Assembly (NCBI GenBank): GCA_938031175.1 | Contig: CALHGZ010000005.1 | Coordinates: 1-64,000, forward strand | Length of the DNA stretch: 64,000 nucleotides | Direction: 5' to 3' | Source: Candidatus Kapaibacterium sp. | Lineage (GTDB): Bacteria > Bacteroidota > Ignavibacteria > Kapaibacteriales > UBA2268 | In this document: positions 27,697 to 36,931 of the stretch, in pieces | How the letters are laid out: each line of letters opens with the position of its first letter | Numbering within the stretch: position 1 is the first letter of the stretch | Notes under the pieces: generated by a model | Told to the model about the DNA's origin: nothing | The model's database searches: none | The model's input: only the letters and a program-made list of their open reading frames with translations | Position numbers and translations under genes: made by a program

Positions 27697-28794
27697 TTAT
27701 TTTGCACTATGAGTAATTTTTTTCCTTTTCAGTTTATAAACATATGCTAAAATCTGTGCGACAGCTTTAAATAGTTTTTCGGGTATTTCATTGCCAATAT
27801 CAACAGAGTAATAAAGGGTACGGGCTAATGGCGGTTCTTCGATAATAGGGACATCGTTTCTTTTAGCAATTTCCTTAATTTGCTCAGCCAAATAATCAAC
27901 TCCTTTAGCTGTAACAATTGGTGCTGAATTTTTTGGAGGTTTATATTCCAAAGCAACTGCGTAATGTGTTGGGTTTGTAACAACAACGTCAGCCTGCTGG
28001 ACTTTTTTTAACATAAATTTTCGCATTCGCTGACGCATTAATTGCTTTAATCTGGCTTTAATTTTAGGATCACCTTCTGCTTGTTTATATTCTTCCTTTA
28101 CTTCTTGTTTGGTCATTTTCATATCTTCCTTAAAACGATATTTCTGATAGAAATGGTCGATGGCTGCAATAAAAATGTAAAATCCAGCTACTTTATATAA
28201 TAATTCGAAACTAACTGATACCATAAATGATGCGATATCAGCAAAAGGCATTTCCATTAATTTAATGGCTTCCTCTGAGCGACTGCTTAAAACCCAGTAT
28301 ACAACTAATCCAAGCAAAAAAACTTTGACAAGACTTTTAGCAAGTTCAAAAATAGAGCGACCTGAAAAAAATATTCTTTTTAAACCTTTTAGTGGATTGA
28401 ACACTTGTTTAAGCATCAAGCCTTCAGTAAATTTTTTGGTGGCAATTTTTAAACCAACTTGACTTACTTCCGAAATAAAAGCAATTATAAAAACCGAGAC
28501 AAGTATTGGTAGTAGTGAAGTTGCGAGGAAAAAGATTAATTTATTATAAATCAAAACCGACTCGTTCGTTGTAATATCGAATAAAGTTAAATTGTGAAAT
28601 AAATATTGCATAAAATTCCGGTGATTATTAATTAAATTGTTCCCCAGAATATAAATTGCTAGTCCACCGAACAGCAATATAGAAGCTGTAGTAATATCAA
28701 TACTTTTTGAAACCTGTCCCCTCATTCTTGCCTCTTGAAGCCTTTTATGGGTCGCAGGTTCAGTTTTTTCTTGTCCATCCGGTGTTTCTGGCAT
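27697..28794 (-). CDS. flhB: Flagellar export switch protein FlhB
   Basis: A 365-residue protein that switches export from rod/hook to filament substrates. It has four transmembrane helices and a cytosolic domain with the autocleavage motif NPTH at 274-277 (VVVTNPTHYAVALEYKPP). The N-terminus TEPATHKRLQEARMRGQVSKS is the conserved FlhB start. It is 11 bases ahead of flhA and 16 bases after fliR. Confidence 0.97.
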   Translation of the reverse strand: MPETPDGQEKTEPATHKRLQEARMRGQVSKSIDITTASILLFGGLAIYILGNNLINNHRNFMQYLFHNLTLFDITTNESVLIYNKLIFFLATSLLPILVSVFIIAFISEVSQVGLKIATKKFTEGLMLKQVFNPLKGLKRIFFSGRSIFELAKSLVKVFLLGLVVYWVLSSRSEEAIKLMEMPFADIASFMVSVSFELLYKVAGFYIFIAAIDHFYQKYRFKEDMKMTKQEVKEEYKQAEGDPKIKARLKQLMRQRMRKFMLKKVQQADVVVTNPTHYAVALEYKPPKNSAPIVTAKGVDYLAEQIKEIAKRNDVPIIEEPPLARTLYYSVDIGNEIPEKLFKAVAQILAYVYKLKRKKITHSAK

Positions 28795-28810
28795 ATAATT
28801 ACTCCATAAT

Positions 28811-29608
28811 TCAGACGCGTGCTGGGTTTAAAGACATAATTAATTTCAACGTTTCATTTTGAAATAGAGTTAGTCCATATTTGGCTAACATAACCATCAA
28901 TGGAATAGAAATCATCATAATAAGCAATCCTACAGTGATTTTGAGTGTAAAGCTCAAAATGAATATGTTTGTTTGAGGAGCGATTTTGGCTAATAATGCA
29001 AGCGCCATATTAGTTAAAAAAATTGATACAAGAACCGGTGCAGCCATTTTAACAGCTATGATTGAAACTGTGGTTATAAGCTTGATCAAAAGAATAAATG
29101 AGCTTTCAGTAATGACGAAGCTATTGATAGGTACTGCTCTTACACTTGCGTAAAGACTCTCAATGACAAAGTGGTGACCGTTTAAAAATAGAAATAACAT
29201 TAAAATAATTGAGGATTTTAATTCTCCAACTATGCTCGGTGTAGTGGATTCAATGTCAAATAAAGCAGAGGTATGATATCCCATTTCAAAATCAATCATA
29301 CCGCCGGCATAGCGGCCTGCTTGCAAAATCAAGTCAAGAGCATAACCTATAATCGCTCCAGTTAAAAATTCCTTAAATGATAATAAAGCAATATTCCACA
29401 AATGAAAATCAATTGATGATACTTCATTTGCAAATGCAGATGTGAGCATGAATGAGAGAATGGCTGTAATAAATATTTTAACGGGAATTGGTATAGCAGG
29501 GGAACGGAATATGGGCGATGCAACTACGATCCCACTTATTCTGATGAAAAATAGTAATCCGATGATGAATTTCCCGCTTAATTCATTTATGACAAGGTCG
29601 TCAAGCAT
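28811..29608 (-). CDS. fliR: Flagellar export gate protein FliR
   Basis: A 265-residue, highly hydrophobic protein with about six transmembrane segments. It contributes one copy to the FliP5Q4R1 export gate. The family-typical stretch GRYAGGMIDFEMGYHTSALFD is present in the middle. It lies 11 bases downstream of fliQ and 16 bases upstream of flhB. Confidence 0.95.
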   Translation of the reverse strand: MLDDLVINELSGKFIIGLLFFIRISGIVVASPIFRSPAIPIPVKIFITAILSFMLTSAFANEVSSIDFHLWNIALLSFKEFLTGAIIGYALDLILQAGRYAGGMIDFEMGYHTSALFDIESTTPSIVGELKSSIILMLFLFLNGHHFVIESLYASVRAVPINSFVITESSFILLIKLITTVSIIAVKMAAPVLVSIFLTNMALALLAKIAPQTNIFILSFTLKITVGLLIMMISIPLMVMLAKYGLTLFQNETLKLIMSLNPARV

Positions 29609-29619
29609 TGTACATCTAA

Positions 29620-29886
29620 TTATTGTAATCCTGGAATCATATTAATTAGTTCTATTGTAAATTTTTTAATATTGGCAATCATAAAAGGAAGCATTAAAAC
29701 AGTTACAGTAAAAACAGCAATTATTTTAGGTACAAATGTTAATGTTTGCTCGGAAATTGAAGTAGCTGCCTGAAAAATAGAAATCATTAATCCAACTACA
29801 AGAGAGGTTAGAAGAAGCGGTCCACAAATAATTAATACATAATAAAATGCTTCTCTTACAATCGATATAACCATTTGTTCAGTCAT
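29620..29886 (-). CDS. fliQ: Flagellar export gate protein FliQ
   Basis: An 88-residue two-helix membrane protein, the usual FliQ length. The GLMISIFQAATSISEQTLTF region between the helices is the conserved loop that packs around FliP and FliR. It is in order between fliP and fliR. Confidence 0.96.
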   Translation of the reverse strand: MTEQMVISIVREAFYYVLIICGPLLLTSLVVGLMISIFQAATSISEQTLTFVPKIIAVFTVTVLMLPFMIANIKKFTIELINMIPGLQ

Positions 29887-29906
29887 TTAATTACTCCTGT
29901 GAATAC

Positions 29907-30665
29907 TTATTGAATAATACTTCTCATTAATGAGTCTATAACTAAATACCAGCCATCCACAAGTATAAAAAGCAAAATTTTTATTGGTAGTGAAATCAAT
30001 TGTGGAGGCAAAAGGAACATACCCAAAGACATTAAAGTGCTAGCAATTATCATATCGAGCACAAGGAATGGAATGAAAATTAAAAAACCTATTTGGAACG
30101 CTTTTCTCAGCTCGCTGATTGCAAAGGCAGGTATTATAGTCCAGGTGGATACTTCATCAATACTTTTTGGTTTTTCGCCAGTACTTAATTTTATGAACAA
30201 TCCAAGGTCTTCTTCACGTGTATGTTTCAACATAAACATTCTAAAGGGCTTCACCATATTATCTATTGCTTCTTGTTGGGTAATTTCTTCTCTTATATAT
30301 GGTTGTAAACCTTGTTCATTTGCTTGATTTAATACCGGCTGCATTACGAAAAAAGTTAGAAATAATGCCAAACCGGTCAAAAGTTGATTAGGTGGTTGGG
30401 TTGCAGTTCCAAGTGCTACTTTAAGGAAATGAAAAACAACGATAATACGTGTAAAACAAGTCATCATAACCAGTATGGATGGGGCTAGGGTAAGGACTGT
30501 CATTAATGCAATAATCTGTAAGGTCAGCACAAGGTCATTAGGATTTTCGCCAGGTTTGACTCCAATTGTTACCTGAGGCAATTGAATCTGTTGTTGTGAA
30601 TAAGAATCAAAGCCTCCAATAATAAATAGTAATGATATCAATATTATGTATGCTTTTAACTTTAT
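29907..30665 (-). CDS. fliP: Flagellar export gate protein FliP, probable AUA start
   Basis: A protein of about 253 residues with four transmembrane segments in a typical FliP pattern (VMMTCFTRIIVVFHFLKVALGT, here 22 residues split around F-T-R; later GLALFLTFFVMQPV). FliP usually begins with a cleaved signal peptide. In-frame with the gene, an AGGAGG ribosome site (30674-30679) sits eight bases before an ATA codon at 30665, and translation from there gives a perfect signal peptide, MKLKAYIILISLLF...SYSQ. The only other options are CTG 30671 (too close to the ribosome site) and TTG 30641, which lacks a ribosome site and cuts off the basic N-terminus. First gene of the export gate operon. No fliO is seen. 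Confidence 0.93.
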   Translation of the reverse strand: MKLKAYIILISLLFIIGGFDSYSQQQIQLPQVTIGVKPGENPNDLVLTLQIIALMTVLTLAPSILVMMTCFTRIIVVFHFLKVALGTATQPPNQLLTGLALFLTFFVMQPVLNQANEQGLQPYIREEITQQEAIDNMVKPFRMFMLKHTREEDLGLFIKLSTGEKPKSIDEVSTWTIIPAFAISELRKAFQIGFLIFIPFLVLDMIIASTLMSLGMFLLPPQLISLPIKILLFILVDGWYLVIDSLMRSIIQ

Positions 30666-30872
30666 GTTCAGGACCTCCTGTCTTTACAATCCGATAATTA
30701 CATTACAAGAGGTGTGCCAAAGGTTTTTTAGTTTGAATTATATTGTATTTGCAATGTTTTAGTGTAATAATAGGAAGTGGTGCTTTGAATTTGATTAATG
30801 AAAATGTGGAGAATATCCTACAAATGGTTAAAATTGGAAAATATGGGAAATGCTGAAAAATTTATAGAGATT

Positions 30873-31595
30873 TTAAAAACGTGAGCCTAAACTCAAAGAT
30901 AGGAAAACTCCACCAAAATTATAAATAGGGCTGTTTCTTATGCTTTCGAGTCCATTTCCTCCAAAAGGAATGTAATAATATTTAATATTGAGGCTTAATA
31001 CGGTCGATGCTACACTACTCAATTCAGCACCAGCACCAACAGAAGCACCGAATCGGGTGTAAAATTGGGCATAGCCAAAAGCATTAAAAAATTCTCTTTG
31101 ATATGGTGTAGCAATTATAAAAGTAGGTCCGACTCCAAGATTGAGAAATGGTTTAAAACTTTCAACTAATTCATCTGCAAAAATATAATGCTGAAGTCCA
31201 ATTGTAAATGGGAACATATAAAGGCGATTAACTTTATTAGGGACAAATTCTTCGATTCTCCCTGTATTATAATTGTAATATCGTACTTCGAATTCATCTG
31301 TATTTCTTGCGCCGGAAATGAGTAAGTTGGTGTATAATAGCAAATTAGGGTTGAAGAATTTTTGCCAGAAAAAACCAATTCCGAATCCACTATTAGAAAA
31401 AACTAGATCAAAACCAAGTCCTTGGGTACTTCCATCAGGTGTTATTAATGTTTTAATTAGAGGGCGTGGGGAATAAAAAATAAACACTGTATCAGGATTA
31501 AATGTTCCATTCTCTGGTGGTAATTCCCCCTTTTGGGAAAATAACAATGATGGGAAGATTAGTAATGCCAATATGTATTTGATTGAATTTTTCAT
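30873..31595 (-). CDS. Secreted outer-membrane beta-barrel protein
   Basis: A 240-residue protein with a signal peptide ending LLFSQ and a beta-barrel pattern of alternating hydrophobic residues with GxG turns. It ends on the aromatic strand FLSLSLGSRF, the C-terminal Phe being typical of outer-membrane proteins recognised by BamA. The family is not recognised beyond an outer-membrane beta-barrel. ATG 31595 is used; a TTG at 31604 is also open. It is about 230 bases upstream of fliP on the same strand, probably independent of it. Confidence 0.75.
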   Translation of the reverse strand: MKNSIKYILALLIFPSLLFSQKGELPPENGTFNPDTVFIFYSPRPLIKTLITPDGSTQGLGFDLVFSNSGFGIGFFWQKFFNPNLLLYTNLLISGARNTDEFEVRYYNYNTGRIEEFVPNKVNRLYMFPFTIGLQHYIFADELVESFKPFLNLGVGPTFIIATPYQREFFNAFGYAQFYTRFGASVGAGAELSSVASTVLSLNIKYYYIPFGGNGLESIRNSPIYNFGGVFLSLSLGSRF

Positions 31596-31748
31596 AAATT
31601 TCAATTAATTTTTTGCTTTAAATTTTTAAACGAATTTGCATTAGTTAAAATTGTATATTATCTGAAACTTTTGTAATTTGCACAAAGATTTTTAAAGACA
31701 ATTATATTTGCTTTTAAAAATAAGCAATTTTTGTTCAAATCATTAATA

Positions 31749-32597
31749 ATGAAAATAGATAGATTAATTGAAATACTAAAACAAGAATTTCCTGAAGATA
31801 CAGCTATCGAGAAAGATAAAGTAGGATTACAAGTCTATACTGGAGGTGAGGAAATAAACCGAATTTTAATTTCGATGGAATTAAACACAAATGTAATTGA
31901 TGAAGCCTTTGAGAAACATTGCAATTGTATAATAGCCTTCCATCCATTAATTTACAAGCCACTTGAGACAATAACGATTCAAGATAGAGTTGGGAAAATT
32001 CTATTTAAATTAATTAAATCAAATATTTCACTATTCATTGTCCATACAAATTTTGATTCCTATCCCAAAGGTACAAATTACATTTTTGCATCCAAATTGG
32101 GTTTGAAACCTAATAAAATATTATATCCAAATGATAGAATAAATGGTTATGGATTAGGTTTAATTTCACAAAGCGAAAAGCCACTTTCACGAGATGAACT
32201 ATTAGAAATTATCTCAAATGTTTGTAATTCACCATTGAAATACTGTAATGGTAATAAATCAGATGGAATTGTCAATGTTGGAATTATCTGCGGTAGTGGT
32301 AGTTCACTATTAAAGGACGAATTTGCAGAAGATTGTGATGCATTCATCACAGCAGATATCAATTATCACACATTTCATCGTTTTGAAGGTAAAATGATGC
32401 TTATTGATCCTGGTCATTATGAAATGGAACAGTTTGTACCTGAAGCATTAGTTGAAAGTTTATTGAGTAGATATTCCGATGAAATACCGGAGCTTGTTCT
32501 CTCAAATGTTTATACAAATCCAGTGAAATATTATCCAGATACTTACGAATATATAAATCGGCAAATAAATTATAGGTTAATAAATAAATGGGAATGA
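31749..32597 (+). CDS. NIF3-like dinuclear metal centre protein
   Basis: A 282-residue protein of the NIF3/YbgI family, which forms hexameric toroids with a two-metal site. Metal ligands are visible in CIIAFHPLIYKP, in LFIVHTNFDSYPKGTN, and near the C-terminus in MLIDPGHYEMEQF. It resembles the insert-free short type. The enzymatic role of the family is unsettled (a GTP cyclohydrolase-like hydrolase has been proposed). ATG 31749 is preferred over TTG 31731. The following zinc-ribbon gene starts 4 bases after the stop; this NIF3 plus zinc-ribbon pairing is common in bacteria. Confidence 0.93.
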   Translation: MKIDRLIEILKQEFPEDTAIEKDKVGLQVYTGGEEINRILISMELNTNVIDEAFEKHCNCIIAFHPLIYKPLETITIQDRVGKILFKLIKSNISLFIVHTNFDSYPKGTNYIFASKLGLKPNKILYPNDRINGYGLGLISQSEKPLSRDELLEIISNVCNSPLKYCNGNKSDGIVNVGIICGSGSSLLKDEFAEDCDAFITADINYHTFHRFEGKMMLIDPGHYEMEQFVPEALVESLLSRYSDEIPELVLSNVYTNPVKYYPDTYEYINRQINYRLINKWE

Positions 32598-32601
32598 ATT
32601 T

Positions 32602-33339
32602 ATGTTTCATCAATTGCAATATCTTGCGGCTCTCTCTTTTGTTGATAAAAGACTTGATGAGCTTGAAGAGGATTATGGTGACCTACCTGTAATTGTAAAA
32701 CAATTACAGGAAAAATTGAAAACTCAAAAAGCAATGGTCGAAGAAACTTCAGCATTATTATCCGAAATAAAACAATTCTGTGCAAGCTCAAAAATCACAC
32801 TCATCGAATTAAAAAACAAAGAAGAAAAATTATCAAAACAACAATTCCTCGTTAGAAACAACAAAGAATTTGATGCAATTACAAAAGAAATCAATTATTT
32901 ACGTGAAGAACATACACGTTTAACTGATCGACTAAGAACAGAAGCTGTCAAGGAAGAAAATCTTATAAAAATCTTAGATGCACAACAAAAGGAGTTAGCC
33001 GAAATAGAAGAAGAGCTTGCAGAAAAACAAGAAGAAATGGAATTTGTAGCAAGTGATCAGAATGATGAATTGATTCAACTCAAAAACAAAAGAGCTCAAT
33101 TAGTAAGTTTTCTCAATAAGAATTCTCTTATGCAATACGAGAGAATTCGAATGTTTCATAAGGATGCTGTTGTTAAAATTATTAGGAATAGTTGTTCAGG
33201 TTGTTTTAGTTCGATTCCACCTCAAAAAATTGTTGAAATCAGAAACAATCTAGACCATTTATTTTTCTGTGAAAGCTGCGGTCGTATCTTATATCCGGAG
33301 GATATGATAGTCGAAGAAAAAAAATTAATTAGTGTATAA
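32602..33339 (+). CDS. Zinc-ribbon coiled-coil protein (COG1579/DUF164 type)
   Basis: A 245-residue protein. Residues about 20-170 form a long coiled coil rich in Glu, Lys and Leu. The C-terminus is a C4 zinc ribbon with CSGCFSSIPP and later FFCESCGRILY, the second CxxC. The family is widely conserved and is thought to act with the NIF3-like partner, but its molecular role is not well defined. It is in an operon with the NIF3-like gene. The next gene in the same direction is the RNase P RNA. Confidence 0.92.
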   Translation: MFHQLQYLAALSFVDKRLDELEEDYGDLPVIVKQLQEKLKTQKAMVEETSALLSEIKQFCASSKITLIELKNKEEKLSKQQFLVRNNKEFDAITKEINYLREEHTRLTDRLRTEAVKEENLIKILDAQQKELAEIEEELAEKQEEMEFVASDQNDELIQLKNKRAQLVSFLNKNSLMQYERIRMFHKDAVVKIIRNSCSGCFSSIPPQKIVEIRNNLDHLFFCESCGRILYPEDMIVEEKKLISV

Positions 33340-33440
33340 GCCATCTTAAATTAGAAATTTAAAAGACTTTACCTCAGGATTTTAATTCCTATTACTTTCA
33401 TCAAGATTGAATATTTTAATCCAATTATCGTCATTAATTT

Positions 33441-33868
<428 letters not shown>

Positions 33869-33949
33869 TTTTATTTTGAATTTTTTGAATTTTTTCATTA
33901 AGTTTAATTTCGAAATATTTTAATGTTATGCTTTTTGAAAGGATAACTC

Positions 33950-34252
33950 GTGAAATTACCACAGGATGCTTTTATAAGGGAACTACTACCAGAATTTGTG
34001 GATTCCTGGATTAATGATATTAAAAATCAATTTGAAGATTTTATTGTAAATGGTAAATTTGATGACTTATATCGTATGGCTCATACAATTAAAGGTTCCT
34101 GTTTTCAATTTGGGCTCGATGAAATTGCTGAATTAGGAATTAAACTTATGGAATATGCGAAAAATAGAGATGTTCAAAATGCCGTACAAATGAAAGATAA
34201 AATTATTGGTCTATTTTATGAAGCTAAGGAATTTTTGCAAAACAATAAATGA
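33950..34252 (+). CDS. HPt domain phosphotransfer protein
   Basis: A 100-residue single-domain histidine phosphotransfer protein. The phosphorylatable His is H45 in MAHTIKGSCFQFG, the canonical HPt motif. Four to five amphipathic helices make up the rest. It starts with GTG and has AAAGGATAA just ahead. It would relay phosphate between a hybrid kinase and a response regulator. No partner is adjacent, although a receiver-kinase hybrid lies 2.7 kb away and a SixA phosphatase lies upstream. Confidence 0.88.
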   Translation: MKLPQDAFIRELLPEFVDSWINDIKNQFEDFIVNGKFDDLYRMAHTIKGSCFQFGLDEIAELGIKLMEYAKNRDVQNAVQMKDKIIGLFYEAKEFLQNNK

Positions 34253-34282
34253 AAGCTAGGTACAATAAGCAATAGATGTAAA

Positions 34283-34786
34283 ATGAAAAAATTAAATCTG
34301 CTTTTAGTTATTTTTATGTTCATTACTTTAGCTACATCTAATTTACACACTCAGATTAGAATAGCTTTTTTCCCTTTTCAGAATAAAGACGGGGATATGA
34401 GATTTCAGCACTGGTGCTATGAATTACAAGATTCTCTCTTCAAAGCATTTATGGAACAGGATCCTGACGGTCAATATTATCAAATTGTACCACCAGATTC
34501 TGTAGAATTTTTACTAACCGAAATGAATATGGATCCAGCGAATCCGCAATATGAAACAGATATGTGGACAGCTGCTAAAAAATTAAATGCAAAAAAAGTA
34601 ATAACAGGTAATTTCAATTATCAGGCAGAGCGATATTTAATAAATGCCTATATTTACGATGTAAGAACAAAGTTGGCACATCCACAATTCCAAGCTCGGG
34701 ATATTTTTAAAAGTGAAGAGAGAATTTACGAATCAATAACTGAAATTATAGAGACATTATTACCGTTCTTTAAACAGAACAATTAA
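34283..34786 (+). CDS. Secreted TolB-N/LpoB-like protein
   Basis: A 167-residue protein with a signal peptide (about 1-23). The mature part begins IRIAFFPFQNKDGD and includes DSLFKAF, DSVEFLL, KKVITGNF and AYIYDVRT. That order resembles the TolB-amino-terminal, FlgO and LpoB alpha/beta fold, in which a periplasmic protein detects or scaffolds envelope complexes. No lipobox is visible. The function is unknown. It is 30 bases after the HPt gene. Confidence 0.6.
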   Translation: MKKLNLLLVIFMFITLATSNLHTQIRIAFFPFQNKDGDMRFQHWCYELQDSLFKAFMEQDPDGQYYQIVPPDSVEFLLTEMNMDPANPQYETDMWTAAKKLNAKKVITGNFNYQAERYLINAYIYDVRTKLAHPQFQARDIFKSEERIYESITEIIETLLPFFKQNN

Positions 34787-34790
34787 AATA

Positions 34791-35882
34791 TCATCTTTTT
34801 TTATTAAAATGAGGAGAATCGCCCCATTCATTGTATGCAATGGGGCGATTTATTGATTTAATTCTATTGATAATGCAATCATAGCATTCTGAGCTAAACT
34901 CATCAATACAGGGTTTACCATTATACAATTGATATTGACTTCGGACATAAGTCGGAGTGAGCAAAGGCATGATAACATTTGCACCGAATAATAAGCCCAT
35001 TTCTCTACCAACTGGATACATAGCCTGTAAAGCAGTTGTCGAGGCAATATTGACATCCTTTAGATAAATTCTTGCACATGCAATCATCAACAAAGATAGT
35101 TCATAAATTCTACGTTTTTCTATGTCATAAGTATCGTACATCTTTTGGTAAATCGTATCGGAATGTATTATGAAAGGTCCCATACCAATCATATCAGCAT
35201 CAATTATCCTAAAAAACTCCAAATCATTTGCCAGATCTTCAATCGTTTGCCCGGGTATTCCAATCATAACACCAGTACCAAGTTGGAAACCAGCTTCTTT
35301 GATCAAATGTAAACATTCCACGCGTCTTTCATATGTTTGTTTGGGTGGATGTATTTTTTTGAATAATTCAGGGTTTGTTGTTTCGATTCTTAATAAGTAT
35401 CTATGTGCACCAGCCTCAAAAAGTTTTCTATAAGTTTTGTATGATTGCTCTCCAATGCAAAGCGTTATACCCAATCCATTTGGAAGTGTGTCTGATATTG
35501 TTTTATCTTTTATTTCTTTTATAATATCTACTAATTTATTAATGAATTGTTCATCATTTCTTTCGCCGGATTGCAGAACAATTGAACCATATCCATTTTC
35601 AGCAGCCCATAAAGCAGATTCAAGTATTTCTTCATTTGTAAGTGTATATCTTTTAATATTATTATTACTTTTACGAATACCACAGTAAAAACAGTCATTT
35701 ACACAAATGTTCGAAAACTCAATTAATCCACGAAGATATACTTTCTCGCCGACATATTTTAGCATCAAATTATATGCTTTCAAGCGTACTTTTTCAATGG
35801 ATTCATAATCTTTGAGATTTAACAGGATGCAGATATCATCTTTGTTAATTTTTTCCTTATTCAGAATATTATTTAAATTCAT
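34791..35882 (-). CDS. hydE: [FeFe]-hydrogenase maturase HydE (radical SAM)
   Basis: A 363-residue radical SAM enzyme. The 4Fe-4S motif is C60-x3-C64-x2-C67 in FSNICVNDCFYCGIR. The surrounding RGLIEFSN and later LQSGERND, GTGVMIGIPGQT and DADMIGMGPFI segments are characteristic of HydE rather than BioB or PylB. HydE helps build the dithiolate bridge of the hydrogenase H-cluster. No hydF, hydG or hydrogenase gene is in the window, so its partners must lie elsewhere, or it has a different role. PylB-like paralogues remain a minor alternative. Confidence 0.85.
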   Translation of the reverse strand: MNLNNILNKEKINKDDICILLNLKDYESIEKVRLKAYNLMLKYVGEKVYLRGLIEFSNICVNDCFYCGIRKSNNNIKRYTLTNEEILESALWAAENGYGSIVLQSGERNDEQFINKLVDIIKEIKDKTISDTLPNGLGITLCIGEQSYKTYRKLFEAGAHRYLLRIETTNPELFKKIHPPKQTYERRVECLHLIKEAGFQLGTGVMIGIPGQTIEDLANDLEFFRIIDADMIGMGPFIIHSDTIYQKMYDTYDIEKRRIYELSLLMIACARIYLKDVNIASTTALQAMYPVGREMGLLFGANVIMPLLTPTYVRSQYQLYNGKPCIDEFSSECYDCIINRIKSINRPIAYNEWGDSPHFNKKR

Positions 35883-35954
35883 ATAAATATATTTTTAGTA
35901 GAATCTAAATTTTAAATTTAGTGATTGGAATAATTGGTAAATAAAATAATTGAA

Positions 35955-36308
35955 TTATTCTTCTTGCTTATTTTTAAATTTTTCTATGATGTCCGGCAAA
36001 TTCTCCATAACTGATTCAATAATTGTATTTTTCCCAATGCTCAATAATTGAATAGTATCACCTTTGGCGACTAAGAATGCAACGGGTACAATATTAATAC
36101 CACCACCAATACCACTTCCAGATCCTTTACCCTGTTTTTGAGCTTCCCCACTGCCACCTCCACTACCAAATCCTAAATTAATTTTAACAACTGGAACACA
36201 AGTGAAGTCTCCGATATTAAAGTGCTGACCAATTACTGTTTCACTTTTAGCGATTGTTTTGAGTTGTTCTAGAACTTTTGTGGTCAAATCTTCAAATCCT
36301 AAGTTCAT
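35955..36308 (-). CDS. GerW/YtfJ family protein
   Basis: A 117-residue protein with the GerW pattern: an N-terminal TTKVLEQLKTI helix, the metal/ligand stretch IGDFTCVPVVKINLGFG, a Gly/Ser-rich loop, then GIGGGINIVPVAFLV and the helical C-terminus ESVMENLPDIIEKF. In Bacillus the family is linked to spore germination, but homologues are common in non-spore-formers, where function is unknown. A good ribosome site (TTAGGAGG) precedes the ATG. The DUF2953 gene ends two bases upstream, as in the Bacillus ytfI-ytfJ pair. Confidence 0.9.
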   Translation of the reverse strand: MNLGFEDLTTKVLEQLKTIAKSETVIGQHFNIGDFTCVPVVKINLGFGSGGGSGEAQKQGKGSGSGIGGGINIVPVAFLVAKGDTIQLLSIGKNTIIESVMENLPDIIEKFKNKQEE

Positions 36309-36310
36309 AA

Positions 36311-36853
36311 TTACCTCCTAATTAGTATGATAAATAATTTAATGATATAAAAAAACACAGGGAAAATTATATAAATAAATCTATTTCTTAATTCGAAATA
36401 AATACTATTAATTCCAATAAAATTTACTGCGACATTTATGTTCCCCTTTGAAATCGTAGTTATAATAGGTATAAGCATCGCATTCAGGGGATAATCTCCG
36501 GTGTCAAAATAAATTGATAAATTTTTGAGATTGAAACTTCTCAAAATTTGTTTCAAAAAACTTTTTGATTCGACTAGTACCTCCTTAACCTTCCACGAAT
36601 TAAATTTAATTTTCTTTTTTCTTTTAATTTGTTTTTTTCTTTTCACAATTGATGTCGTTTTTTTTATGTGAAATGTTTTAATCGGTGTTTTCAGATATGT
36701 TTTTAAAGTGAAATCAACTAAAATGATTTGCAATGAGACTAAACCGCCGTAGCTGAATTTTAGTAAACGTTTATCACTATCCAGCACAATTGATATTGGA
36801 ATAATTAATAGAACAAGGAATATAACAAGTGATATAATTAAAATTAATTGCAT
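36311..36853 (-). CDS. DUF2953/YtfI-like membrane protein
   Basis: A 180-residue protein. It has one N-terminal transmembrane helix (about 2-22), a beta-rich segment (KRLLKFSYGGLVSLQIILVDF), a very basic stretch KRKKQIKRKKKIKF, an amphipathic middle and a hydrophobic C-terminus (about 150-178) that could be a second membrane helix. This layout matches DUF2953, and the location immediately upstream of the gerW-like gene is the same as in ytfI-ytfJ. Sequence identity to the family cannot be checked here, so context carries much of the weight. Confidence 0.65.
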   Translation of the reverse strand: MQLILIISLVIFLVLLIIPISIVLDSDKRLLKFSYGGLVSLQIILVDFTLKTYLKTPIKTFHIKKTTSIVKRKKQIKRKKKIKFNSWKVKEVLVESKSFLKQILRSFNLKNLSIYFDTGDYPLNAMLIPIITTISKGNINVAVNFIGINSIYFELRNRFIYIIFPVFFYIIKLFIILIRR

Positions 36854-36931
36854 ATATCTAAATTTAACAAATTATTTGACAAATAATAAAATGGATTTAA
36901 ATTTAGGTATTTTAAATTTAATGGATGGTTT

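Noticed and set aside
25562-30665. Non-flagellar type III injectisome
   Set aside because: Gene order fliP-Q-R-flhB-flhA, the sequence motifs and two flagellins in the same window all indicate flagella; no secretin or needle genes are seen.
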